A stretch of 12,339 bases of DNA. Origin: Chloroflexota bacterium. Lineage in GTDB: Bacteria; Chloroflexota; Anaerolineae; J102. The DNA lies in assembly GCA_003353825.1 (NCBI GenBank), contig PIVW01000139.1, positions 1-12,339 of the forward strand, in the 5' to 3' direction. The first letter of the stretch is position 1, and each line of letters starts with the position of its first letter. The notes under the pieces were generated by a model, which was given only the letters and a program-made list of their open reading frames with translations, did no database searches and was not told the origin of the DNA. Positions 1 to 7,596 of this stretch are shown one piece after another. Made by a program: the position numbers and the translations under genes.

Positions 1-467
1 GTGAGGGAGGTAAACAATGGGATAAGGATTGCCCGCACCCCAAAACGACTCCAACTGAGATGCCAATAAGAGATGGCCAGGGTAAAGGCAGCCAACAACC
101 CCCCATATTTCTCAAGAGCGCCCTTCTCACCCGCAAATAACGCTTTGGCAACCGCGTACATGGCCGGGATCGTGAGAATTCCGACAATAGCGGCTGCGAT
201 ATGAATAGCGGGTGGCGTGTACCCGACCTGCCCTACTACCAGCGCCACCAGATAGCTGAACATCACCTCCCGCCCGAAATTGGTGGGCAAAAAGAGGGGC
301 CGTTCTCCCGCCAGGATATCGATGGCATCCACCCCATACCAAGCCGGGTCATAGCCATCGCCGGGCGGAAGCGTATTGATCTGGTATAAGCGATAAAACG
401 CCGCTAGCAGTATGATAGCCGCCAGCAGCGCCAGGCTAAAGAGCGTTCGTTTATGGTTTTGGCTCAT
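1..467 (-). CDS. GT-C glycosyltransferase (GT39/ArnT-like), N-terminal part, cut by window edge
   Basis: An open frame of 155 codons runs from an ATG at 467 to the window edge with no stop. Its predicted role is an integral-membrane GT-C glycosyltransferase that transfers a sugar from a polyprenyl-phosphate donor outside the membrane. After a first membrane segment (residues about 9-25) comes the first extracytoplasmic loop, with the motif DPAWYGVDA; its acidic residues sit where GT-C enzymes carry the catalytic Asp. This is followed by FLPTNFGREV, and a second hydrophobic stretch leads to SYWHLSWSRFGVRAIL. The same motifs in the same order occur in the protein at 5505-7580, and roughly two thirds of aligned residues match, so the two are paralogs. 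The start is supported by that alignment (MSQ here, MSN there). It lies 31 nt after the DUF4956 stop, so it is probably the next gene of the same operon. Donor and acceptor cannot be told from the sequence. Confidence 0.85.
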   Translation of the reverse strand, partial: MSQNHKRTLFSLALLAAIILLAAFYRLYQINTLPPGDGYDPAWYGVDAIDILAGERPLFLPTNFGREVMFSYLVALVVGQVGYTPPAIHIAAAIVGILTIPAMYAVAKALFAGEKGALEKYGGLLAAFTLAISYWHLSWSRFGVRAILIPLFTSL

Positions 468-498
468 CCGATATTCTGTAACCGGCAGGGTACACCCA

Positions 499-1197
499 TT
501 ACAAGTCCACTTCCTGTTGTCCGGTGATCAGCGCTACTTTGTTGTTATCATTGAGCAGGCGCAGGTCGTTGATCATCGCCTGAGCATCGGCCTGTTTTCT
601 GAGTTCGATTCCGTAGACTAATTCTGTCAGGGTCCCTGCCTGCACTGTCTCCATGGCGATAAGATGCCAGCGTGCCAGATACTGTTCGAATATCTTGTTA
701 AAAACACGTTCATACGGGATATCGCCTGGGAGCCTTATTTTGAGCACTTGCTCCCTCACATCTTTGGCAAACATATCCAGCCTGACCATGACCCACACCA
801 GAGAACTGATGAGAACGGTGGAAATTACCGCCAGTAGGTAAAAGCGGGTGCCGCAGGCCATACCGATAGCCATGGCAAAGAAGATGAATCCTACATCCCG
901 TGTCTCTTTGACCGCATTACGGAAACGGATAATAGAGAGCGCCCCCACCAGAGTAAAGGCTCGGGCGATGTTCGAGCCCACGATTAACATGATAATGGCG
1001 ACAACCATGCTCACCAAGACCAACGTCTGTACAAAACTCTGGCTGTAGGAAGTGCCGTGATGCGTGATCTTGTACATCCAGGCAATGACCAATGAGAGTG
1101 CGAAGCTAAGGACGATGGTGAGAACCAGATCCTGGATAGTAAAGGTAGCTACGGTGTTTTCGAGTTGTGCGAATAAAGCGGTGAGATCTTCCATCAT
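499..1197 (-). CDS. DUF4956 family membrane protein
   Basis: This 232-residue protein has hydrophobic segments at about residues 22-41, 54-74 and 103-138, followed by a soluble C-terminal domain of about 90 residues. The stretch ARAFTLVGALSIIRFRNA with the following KETRDVGFIFFAMAIG (residues 78-112) matches the conserved core that I recognise as DUF4956. The family has no settled biochemical role, but its genes very often sit next to VTC-domain polyphosphate polymerase genes, as here. A membrane partner for the VTC protein is a reasonable inference. The start has tandem ATG codons at 1197 and 1194. A good AGGAG ribosome site (complement of 1200-1204) lies 2 nt from the first and 5 nt from the second, so the second ATG may be the one used. 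The gene is separated from the VTC gene by an unusually long 187-nt gap. Confidence 0.88.
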   Translation of the reverse strand: MMEDLTALFAQLENTVATFTIQDLVLTIVLSFALSLVIAWMYKITHHGTSYSQSFVQTLVLVSMVVAIIMLIVGSNIARAFTLVGALSIIRFRNAVKETRDVGFIFFAMAIGMACGTRFYLLAVISTVLISSLVWVMVRLDMFAKDVREQVLKIRLPGDIPYERVFNKIFEQYLARWHLIAMETVQAGTLTELVYGIELRKQADAQAMINDLRLLNDNNKVALITGQQEVDL

Positions 1198-1199
1198 CT

Positions 1200-1204
1200 C
1201 TCCT
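1200..1204 (-). promoter_or_regulatory. Ribosome binding site deciding the DUF4956 start
   Basis: AGGAG on the minus strand precedes tandem ATG codons. The spacing of 5 nt to the ATG at 1194 is better than 2 nt to the ATG at 1197. It is the clearest Shine-Dalgarno sequence in the window; most other genes here have weak ones. Confidence 0.6.
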
Positions 1205-1272
1205 GTAGACAGGTGAATTTCTGTATATCAAAAATCAGTTGCTTCAACGAGATTTCATACGGTTTATTTGGG

Positions 1273-1338
1273 CGTGTTGCGTGTTGCGTTTAATGCGGAT
1301 TTTCACAGATATAGATGTTATATCCGTGTGCGAAACCC
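1273..1338. repeat. Short tandem heptamer and imperfect inverted repeat in the VTC-DUF4956 gap
   Basis: The 187-nt gap 1198-1384 contains no gene. It holds two tandem copies of CGTGTTG (1273-1286). Next comes an imperfect hairpin at 1296-1338 whose core is GATATA (1308-1313), a 5-nt loop and TATATC (1319-1324); the outer arms pair partially (CGGATTTTC against GCGAAACCCG). A further GTGTGAATTCGTGT lies at about 1340-1353. The texture of short, related GTGT/CGTG units resembles dispersed intergenic repeats seen in environmental genomes. Whether it is a repeat family, an RNA processing site or a decayed sequence cannot be decided from one copy. Confidence 0.4.
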
Positions 1339-1384
1339 GTGTGAATTCGTGTCCCTTATCTGGGAGCTATGAGTCAGAGCTTCA

Positions 1385-2137
1385 CTAGTTTTCAGCGATC
1401 CGTTGCCGGCTTTGGATGACCTCGCCAACTTCAAGTGAGGTGCAATACTTGCTGATTCGGCGCTGCGTGCAACTATGTTTGCCGATAATTTCAGTTAGCC
1501 AATAGGGCACCCGGTGATTGATCTTGATCTCCATGATGTACCAGTGTGGCGGTAGAAAATAGCGATTGCCGGCGTAGGTTTCAGAGAGCAGGGATAGGTC
1601 ATGGACTCGAAATTTCAGGTCAGAGTCGAAGGTAATACGCAGGCCGGGATCATATTGGCCGCCATTGAAAGCAAGTCGATCATAACGCACAATGCAGGTG
1701 GGGCGAAGTTGCAACACATCATGAAGATAGAGGGCCTCTTGTAACGTAGCGGCATCGTCCGGGCTTAGGGTTGTGGCCAGTTGCCGATAGTTGGCGCTCT
1801 CCATGGCTTGTTCATGCGGTAACACGACGCGCCGTTTGGATACGGTTTTGTAGAGACGTTGTTTGATTTCGACGAAACAACGGGTTTGCGGCGTCACGAC
1901 CTGGTTGCCATAAACTCGCACTCGTAGCTTGCGACGGTAGGGATGGCCCTCCAGCTTATCCCAATAAGCCTTGTAATCGGCCGAATCGAAATAGAGACTG
2001 GTGACGGTGTAGCGGCCTTGGGCATCACCATAGTCATCCGTTTCGATGTAGTCTAGCAGTGTTTCTGAAACTGCTGCGACTTGGTCGCTGTGCAGGATGT
2101 ATTTGAGTTCAAAACGCTGAGCTGTCTTGTAGCGCAT
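1385..2137 (-). CDS. VTC domain protein (polyphosphate polymerase family)
   Basis: This 250-residue protein is essentially a bare VTC domain, the triphosphate-tunnel fold that in yeast Vtc4 polymerises ATP gamma-phosphate into polyphosphate. The basic and acidic tunnel signature is readable in order: RFELKY (8-13), TSLYFD (46-51), RRKLRVRVYG (68-77), FVEIKQR (88-94), KRRV (101-104), IVRYDR (149-154), LRITFD (166-171), YIMEIKIN (200-207) and SKYC (229-232). Alternating Lys and Arg with Glu at the strands that bind phosphate and metal suggest an active enzyme. No membrane segment is present, so an association with the DUF4956 membrane protein is likely. The gene starts at an ATG 24 nt after the cotH stop, without a strong ribosome site, and is presumably co-transcribed with it. 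Polyphosphate synthesis is inferred from the family; another phosphate-polymer or phosphotransfer reaction is possible. Confidence 0.9.
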   Translation of the reverse strand: MRYKTAQRFELKYILHSDQVAAVSETLLDYIETDDYGDAQGRYTVTSLYFDSADYKAYWDKLEGHPYRRKLRVRVYGNQVVTPQTRCFVEIKQRLYKTVSKRRVVLPHEQAMESANYRQLATTLSPDDAATLQEALYLHDVLQLRPTCIVRYDRLAFNGGQYDPGLRITFDSDLKFRVHDLSLLSETYAGNRYFLPPHWYIMEIKINHRVPYWLTEIIGKHSCTQRRISKYCTSLEVGEVIQSRQRIAEN

Positions 2138-2161
2138 CGTGGTAAGGGTCTGAGTTAGCGA

Positions 2162-5092
2162 TTACGGCTCGGGTTCATCACGGCCGGGTGAGCCATAGAG
2201 AAGGTGGCTGGCTCGCCAGCTTCGGGGATCGTCAGGATCGCTCGACAGATCGACGAGCACCAACGAATCACCGCCGCCGTTCGCACTAAGCGGCCAGCCG
2301 TTGGCAATACCATAACTGACAGAGGAGATCACGTCACCCTGAGCGTCGAGCAGGGTGATAGTTTCACCTTCGTTGGCCAGCTTGCCTGTGTAAAAACCGT
2401 GAAAGTCAGCTTCGGGTTGCATCTCGCGGAACGCCAGGAAATCGCGTATAAGCACGATGAAAGCACCGGGGCTCAAGGATGTGCCCAAGGGAAAACGATA
2501 GTCGATGCCGTCGATGTAGGCGTTTGAAAGATTCATAGTGGCATCGCCGACGTTTTTTACTTCGATGAATTCGTAGTCGCTGCCACTGGGAGGATTGTAC
2601 ATCAGTTCGGTGATGCGCACATCTGGATGCTGGCCGACTCGGGTGAATGTGGCCTCTCGCATGGCGCTCCAGGTGTCACCCTCCTTTAGGCGCGATTTGA
2701 CCGTGGTTTCGGCGCTGATCTCCAGCGGCTCGGTGTAAACGATGGCCGAATCGGATACTTCACCTGTCACCCTCTTCCGTGGATCAGACCCATCCAAAGT
2801 GAAATAAATCGATCCTGCCGGCGCCGACATCTTCAACGTTAGGCTATCTTCAAATGACCCTCCAGGCTGGCTCCATTGGGGTGGATCGATGGCCGGATAA
2901 TAGTTTTCTTCACGCAGTAGCCTGATGAGTTTGTCACCATTGCCATCCATTTGCGCCAGTACGTAAGCACGAGCATGTTGCCAATCGGCCGGGGTAATGG
3001 GTTCCTCGAAACGCACATCTCCCCATCGTGCAGACTCGGCCACGATCGCGGGTTCGATGACATCCGTTATAGCCAACCAGCGGGCTTTGGCGTTTTCATC
3101 GCTAAGGGTGCCATCATTGAACAGGTGCTTGTAGACACGGTCGGCAAACAGCAGACGGAAATCAGGGTTTTCAAACAGGGCGGCCAGTGTTAGTTTTACC
3201 ACATTGGGGAAAGGAGCACCTTCCTTGCCACCCTTCCCCAGGTAAAGCCCGGCGCCACCATCCCAGCTCAGCTCCATATCCCACACGAAGAAGCGATTTT
3301 GACCGGCGGGCAATTGCACGTCGGCGTACCAGTTGTTATCGGGCCAATCTTCGGTGCCGGCATACCAATTCAAGATCACATAGTCGCTGAATTGCTCAGG
3401 GTCGATGAACTCGAGCATGGTGGCATATTTCTCAGGATCGACCAGGCCAGCTTCCTCGGCCAGGCGAATCAGGGTCGCAAAGCGATCCCACTGGCCACTG
3501 ACAGTACCTCCGTGGTTGGCTGTGTACCAGTCTGCTTTCTTGCCACCATAGTAGGAGGAGGCAAAGGATGCGTCTGGTCTTTCTACGACATTGTAAAGAC
3601 CCCAATAGAGACCATTAAGATAAAGGTGGGCGAATATGCCATGCGAACCCACTCCCGACATCTCGATCTGCGATGCTCGACCCCATTGGTCACGGGCATA
3701 GGCCGCATCGTGTGGATTCTGATTCGCAGGCACGCTCATGAAACTGCGATTGGCTCCCGCTCGCATCACCAGGGTGTCAAATTCACTGACAAATGAATCG
3801 GGGAAAAGTTGGTAGACCAGCTTGGAGGGGCCGTAATCGGACTTGAAGAAGAGCCGGAATGAATGTTTGGGCATATATTCCCAGCGGGAAAAACCCCCCT
3901 GTAACCTGGCTCCGACATTGGTCTGAAACCCCTCCCGGCTGCCGTCAGGATAAAACAATTCAACCGAGGCGGGGCGCTCTGCTTCAGGGCCGCGCATCTG
4001 CGGGTCCTCGAAATAGATATCCAGATTTTCGATGGCGGTTACCAGGGATATGACCGGAAGCGCCTCCAAACTGGAGTTCAGCATGGGGCCGTATTCAGGG
4101 TCGTTAACAATGTCCGGGTCCAGGCCGTAGTCTGATCGCACTGGTTCGCCATGGACGTAGCCGGCAGTGGTTTTGCGGTGTGTGCCCCAGGTCTCAGGCC
4201 AACCTTGGGGATCACCGACCTGCTGCCGTACCATATCTATAAAAATATAGGTGTGCGTGACCGATGCGGGTGCTTGCAAGTCCGGCTTGAAGGCAGTTGC
4301 TCGCAGTACAGTGGTGTTGTCCAGCGAAATCGGCATCTCATAGCGGATACCATTGATTGTAGAGGGATCGCTGCCGTCTAGGGTGTAATAGATAACTGCC
4401 TCGGGCGTATCGGTACTGAGAGCTACATCGATGGGCTCGTCGTAATAACCTCTTGTCCGACTAAAATGTACCGATGCAACCAGGTTTTGTTGAGCTTTTA
4501 TAGATAGATTGGCTTCACCAGGTGAGGGTTGGTCGAGATAACAATAACCATCGATTTCTGGACACAAACCATAAGACTTATCTCCTACCTGAGTGGGGTA
4601 ACTAACCTCAATGGCATCAAGATAACGGCGAGAGCTGGGGTCATACAATGCCAGAAAACCGCCATCCGCGTTCAGTCTGAAATTGGTGTGCAGATATGCA
4701 GGAGAGGTTTCGCCTGAATCACCGGAAACTGATTTCAGCAGTGAACTGCGATCTTTAGCTGAAGCAAACAATAGCAGGCGCTCACCTGCAGGCAGAACAA
4801 CAGCAGGGAACATCCATTTTTCGGGCTGAAAGGGACTATCTGTCAGTGTCCAATTGCCAAGGTTAACATCTCTCAAGCCGCGATTATAAAGCTCAATCCA
4901 ATCTTCAAACTCGCCCTCTTCATCGCTAAGTGCAGTTATTGCAGTTTGATTGGCTGCCATGAATTCGCTAATCACCACTGGGCTATGGCTATTGCCACTT
5001 GATTCTGTGGGCCATGTGAGAATCCGCCCCAATCCCAACAGGAGGAGAATGACGATGGCAGTCCAGAACAGACGCTTGTGTAGCAGTTTCAT
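2162..5092 (-). CDS. CotH kinase family protein with lamin-tail and chitobiase-type domains
   Basis: A 976-residue surface protein. An N-terminal signal anchor (residues about 6-22) is followed by a symmetric series of domains. These are a lamin-tail domain (about 38-195, with ISEFMA and FEDWIELYN), a chitobiase C-terminal-like domain (about 210-285, YYTLDGSDP), the CotH domain (about 345-730), a second chitobiase-like domain (about 735-818, YFTLDGSDP) and a second lamin-tail domain (about 822-976, ITELMYNPP). CotH proteins are atypical protein kinases, known from Bacillus spore-coat phosphorylation. Kinase-type landmarks here are KHSFRLFFK (K409), LYNVVERPD (E504), EDWPDNNWY (D582 to N587) and FFVWDMELSWDG (D605, E607). 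The likely substrate is a surface protein or polymer, by inference. The chosen ATG at 5092 aligns with the start of the duplicated cotH remnant at 10274; a TTG at 5113 would add seven residues. It is the first gene of unit A. Confidence 0.9.
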   Translation of the reverse strand: MKLLHKRLFWTAIVILLLLGLGRILTWPTESSGNSHSPVVISEFMAANQTAITALSDEEGEFEDWIELYNRGLRDVNLGNWTLTDSPFQPEKWMFPAVVLPAGERLLLFASAKDRSSLLKSVSGDSGETSPAYLHTNFRLNADGGFLALYDPSSRRYLDAIEVSYPTQVGDKSYGLCPEIDGYCYLDQPSPGEANLSIKAQQNLVASVHFSRTRGYYDEPIDVALSTDTPEAVIYYTLDGSDPSTINGIRYEMPISLDNTTVLRATAFKPDLQAPASVTHTYIFIDMVRQQVGDPQGWPETWGTHRKTTAGYVHGEPVRSDYGLDPDIVNDPEYGPMLNSSLEALPVISLVTAIENLDIYFEDPQMRGPEAERPASVELFYPDGSREGFQTNVGARLQGGFSRWEYMPKHSFRLFFKSDYGPSKLVYQLFPDSFVSEFDTLVMRAGANRSFMSVPANQNPHDAAYARDQWGRASQIEMSGVGSHGIFAHLYLNGLYWGLYNVVERPDASFASSYYGGKKADWYTANHGGTVSGQWDRFATLIRLAEEAGLVDPEKYATMLEFIDPEQFSDYVILNWYAGTEDWPDNNWYADVQLPAGQNRFFVWDMELSWDGGAGLYLGKGGKEGAPFPNVVKLTLAALFENPDFRLLFADRVYKHLFNDGTLSDENAKARWLAITDVIEPAIVAESARWGDVRFEEPITPADWQHARAYVLAQMDGNGDKLIRLLREENYYPAIDPPQWSQPGGSFEDSLTLKMSAPAGSIYFTLDGSDPRKRVTGEVSDSAIVYTEPLEISAETTVKSRLKEGDTWSAMREATFTRVGQHPDVRITELMYNPPSGSDYEFIEVKNVGDATMNLSNAYIDGIDYRFPLGTSLSPGAFIVLIRDFLAFREMQPEADFHGFYTGKLANEGETITLLDAQGDVISSVSYGIANGWPLSANGGGDSLVLVDLSSDPDDPRSWRASHLLYGSPGRDEPEP

Positions 5093-5217
5093 ATGTTGGG
5101 TACAGGATAACAACAGTTGCGGTGCGGAAATCTGTTTGCATTTGGTCGTGTAACCAACACAGTACAGTCAGTCGTTAACAGATGATTATACCATCTGCCA
5201 AAAGAATAGCCCGAAAG
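5051..5217 (-). repeat. Duplicated promoter-leader-cotH start block, copy A
   Basis: This block is clearly similar to 10231-10399. Shared stretches, read on the plus strand, include a GTCCAGAACAG/GTCCAAAACAG pair, GGGTACAGGA, AACCAACACAG, ATTATACCA and ATAGCCCGAAAG. It covers the -10 element, the roughly 90-nt leader and the first 14 or so codons of cotH. Similarity stops abruptly upstream of ATAGCCCGAAAG. Confidence 0.85.
5185..5193 (-). promoter_or_regulatory. Extended -10 promoter of the cotH-VTC-DUF4956 unit
   Basis: The minus strand reads TGGTATAAT, a consensus extended -10 element (TGnTATAAT), with no good -35 hexamer upstream. Instead there is CTTTCGGGCTATT, which is conserved in the same place in copy B. 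The -10 lies 93 nt from the cotH ATG, exactly the distance found in copy B. Conservation between the two copies supports function. Confidence 0.65.
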
Positions 5218-5381
5218 TTTTTCCGAATTCTTGAGAAATGGTTTTGTTGTTACTTGGATATTTCACTTCTGTCCTTTTCTGTGGATCGTGCTTCTGGCGA
5301 GATCCGCCGTGGGGTATACACTTCGGCTACAGAACAGTGCCCCATCTATGGAGCTGATTCGTTGAAGAAAATGTCTTGTGA

Positions 5382-5397
5382 GCCCGATAAATCGGGC
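5382..5397. terminator. GC-rich hairpin between the two units, possible terminator
   Basis: GCCCGA, TAAA, TCGGGC forms a perfect 6-bp stem with a tetraloop, 108 nt beyond the stop of the glycosyltransferase at 5505. A T-rich stretch (TTTTCTT) lies about ten bases beyond it on the minus strand, which is not canonical. The surrounding stretch 5218-5481 holds no convincing gene; a 5-bp hairpin GTCGT/ACGAC (5429-5441) is also present. Confidence 0.35.
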
Positions 5398-5481
5398 GTT
5401 GTTTGAGATTTATCCCCTGGCGGCGTGCGTCGTAAGACGACAGATTATCGGCGCTAGCAGACCTAGATTATGCCTGGGCCA

Positions 5482-5510
5482 GAATGATAGTCAAACCCAC
5501 ACTATCATTC
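5482..5510. terminator. Perfect 10-bp hairpin overlapping a stop codon
   Basis: GAATGATAGT (5482-5491) and ACTATCATTC (5501-5510) are perfect inverted repeats around a 9-base loop. The TGA of the glycosyltransferase (5507-5505) lies inside one arm. No U-run follows, so it may be an mRNA 3'-end stabiliser or processing site rather than an intrinsic terminator. Confidence 0.4.
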
Positions 5511-7580
5511 GCCAATCTCGACATGAACTAGCATGTAGGAATTGCCAATCACCCCCCCTGTCTCTTTCATCAGTGACAGTCGTTCCAAGGATGGCCAAAG
5601 ATAGAATCCTGTGTGCAGCTCGTACATGCCCGCCGGGGTTTCGGGTGGGATGTGAAATGTAATTTGCTCCCGAACGATTTCACCAGGCGCCCAAGTAGAT
5701 GTTGGGTAAAATTGCTGGCAGGGTTGGCTGTCATATCCAGCCCAAAGCGGTCCATTGCTGGCGGGGTTGAATTCGCCCAGAAGTTGTACAAAGGCGGTGT
5801 AGTCGGCGTCTATATCGCCCAGAGCTTCATAGTAGAGAGTGAGATATATGGTATCACCAGGTTGGTAGGTCGAACGGTCGAAGTCATAACCCAACAGGCG
5901 GATGTAGTTCTCCCAGTTAGCAAGGGCTGAGGTGGATGGCGTCATTTGAGATTGCATTCCTGCAGGCACTCGATAGGCTAGGAAGGAGGGCTGACCATAG
6001 TGCAATGATCCATTGGCACTGATTTCGCCATCAGGGAAGTAAGTGGCGAGCATTTCCAGACTGAAGGGATCATCTTGTTCGCCGGGCAGGATGATGTAGG
6101 TGATATCTGACTGTGTTTCTGTGGGCGTGACCATGCAGACCCGACCATTGTATCGTTTGAGGCCGCCACGCCTCTTTGAACCAAAGACAATGCTTGGGTG
6201 CTCGACAGGTACCGGGGAAATGTAAACAGGCTCATCTTCTGACAAGGTTGTTGTGTACTGACCGATTTCCGAGAGCGGGGTTTCAAGGTGGGTATAGAGG
6301 TCTTGATCATCGCCCCAGACTACAAAATAATCATAAAAGGTGAAGATTGAGCTAGCGACAAGAGTCAGCACGATCGCCCCCTGACCAACGTATTTGAGTA
6401 CATGTGCCACCCGCGTGTCCCGCTTTCTCGCCCAGTGGTTTAATCCCCTCCAGGGAGCCAATGCGCCCAATACAATGAAGAGCACGACCACAGGTAGGCT
6501 ACCGATCGCCCGCTTGGTGGTTTGGCCAACCGCTAGAATAGCAGGCACGATCATAATCAGCAGCCATGCAAATATGAATTGGTAATTCGGCCGTTTAATG
6601 CGCCACAGGCCGATTCCCATCCCCAAGAGGAATAAAATGGCGGCGAAGATATCAAGGATGGGACGTCCAAGCAGGTAGTAGATGATTTCGTTTTCGCCGG
6701 TGCGGAGCAGAATCAGGAAATATCCGACGAATCGCTCCAACATTACTTGCAAGTTGGAGCCAATCCCTTGTTCTTGGTTGACCGCCCAAGTCTGGTTGAT
6801 GCGTTCGGAAAAGCTGCCGGGATGGGTGAGGAAATAAGATCCCAGGGGAGCGAAAACAATTACCGATGTCCCGACTACGATCATAAAGTTCCAAACATCG
6901 TCCTTGCCCGAACGCGCTTTGTGGGTGATGTGGATGATAAAGCCTGCGATGACCACAAGCGGCATGATGCGAGCGGCTTGATAGGTATAAGCACTCAACC
7001 CTAACAGTACACCTGTAAGCACATAGTTCCACCGTAATTCTGTGCGAAAAGCCCGCAGCAAGTAGTAAAAGGCCAAGCAGGAAAACAGTGGGAGAAGAAT
7101 TGCCCGAACACCGAAGCGGCTCCAACTGAGGTGCCAGTAGGAGACAGCCAGCACGAAGGCAGCCAGGAGTGCTCCGTAGTCGCCTAGCACACCTTCTTCC
7201 TCGGCAAATAGTTCTTTGGCGACCCAATATATCGCCGGAATGGTGAGGATGCCAACAATAGCAGAGGCAATGTGAATAGACAGAGGCACAGCGCCAAAAA
7301 GCCACACGGTCAGTGCAGTAATATAGCTGAAAAGCACTTCCCGCCCGAAGTTAGTGGGCAGAAAGATGGGCAGCTTTCCGGCCAGAATCTCGAGAGCATC
7401 GACACCATACCAAGCGGGATCATACCAGACCCCAGGTGGAAGCCTGTCGATATGATAGAGCCGGAAAAAAGAAGCAATCGACAGGATACTCACAAAAATG
7501 AGCAGTTTGAGCAGAGGATACTGCTTCTTCTCTTCTCCTTTCACCTTATCGTCTGCATCAAACAGGGTTTCGTTAGACAA
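5505..7580 (-). CDS. GT-C glycosyltransferase (GT39/ArnT-like) with C-terminal extracytoplasmic domain
   Basis: This 691-residue polytopic membrane protein has a cytoplasmic lysine-rich start and a first membrane segment at about 23-39. The catalytic-loop motif WYDPAWYGVDA (residues 52-62; D54 is the likely base) is followed by many hydrophobic segments up to about residue 415. The extracytoplasmic C-terminal region ends in a beta-rich domain at about 560-690 (LLGYDF, YQPGDTIYLTLYYE, SQPC, TWAPGE, GMYELHTGFY). The same domain ends the upstream protein at 7597-10188. The predicted activity is transfer of sugar from a polyprenyl-phosphate sugar to a surface protein or glycan; the exact substrate is unknown. 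The start is TTG at 7580, preceded by AGGAAAGAG and supported by the matching N-terminus of the paralog at 467. No in-frame ATG precedes the conserved region. It begins 16 nt after the upstream stop, so the two form an operon. Confidence 0.87.
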   Translation of the reverse strand: MSNETLFDADDKVKGEEKKQYPLLKLLIFVSILSIASFFRLYHIDRLPPGVWYDPAWYGVDALEILAGKLPIFLPTNFGREVLFSYITALTVWLFGAVPLSIHIASAIVGILTIPAIYWVAKELFAEEEGVLGDYGALLAAFVLAVSYWHLSWSRFGVRAILLPLFSCLAFYYLLRAFRTELRWNYVLTGVLLGLSAYTYQAARIMPLVVIAGFIIHITHKARSGKDDVWNFMIVVGTSVIVFAPLGSYFLTHPGSFSERINQTWAVNQEQGIGSNLQVMLERFVGYFLILLRTGENEIIYYLLGRPILDIFAAILFLLGMGIGLWRIKRPNYQFIFAWLLIMIVPAILAVGQTTKRAIGSLPVVVLFIVLGALAPWRGLNHWARKRDTRVAHVLKYVGQGAIVLTLVASSIFTFYDYFVVWGDDQDLYTHLETPLSEIGQYTTTLSEDEPVYISPVPVEHPSIVFGSKRRGGLKRYNGRVCMVTPTETQSDITYIILPGEQDDPFSLEMLATYFPDGEISANGSLHYGQPSFLAYRVPAGMQSQMTPSTSALANWENYIRLLGYDFDRSTYQPGDTIYLTLYYEALGDIDADYTAFVQLLGEFNPASNGPLWAGYDSQPCQQFYPTSTWAPGEIVREQITFHIPPETPAGMYELHTGFYLWPSLERLSLMKETGGVIGNSYMLVHVEIGE

Positions 7581-7596
7581 GGTTGTACTCTTTCCT

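Noticed and set aside
5090..5113. TTG start at 5113 for the CotH protein, seven codons longer
   Set aside because: The duplicated copy aligns from the ATG at 5092, no ribosome site precedes the TTG, and the signal anchor begins right after the ATG.
5182..5662. Two overlapping plus-strand open frames (5182-5406 and 5378-5662)
   Set aside because: They lie over the unit A promoter and the end of the glycosyltransferase, show no recognisable protein character, and are expected by chance.
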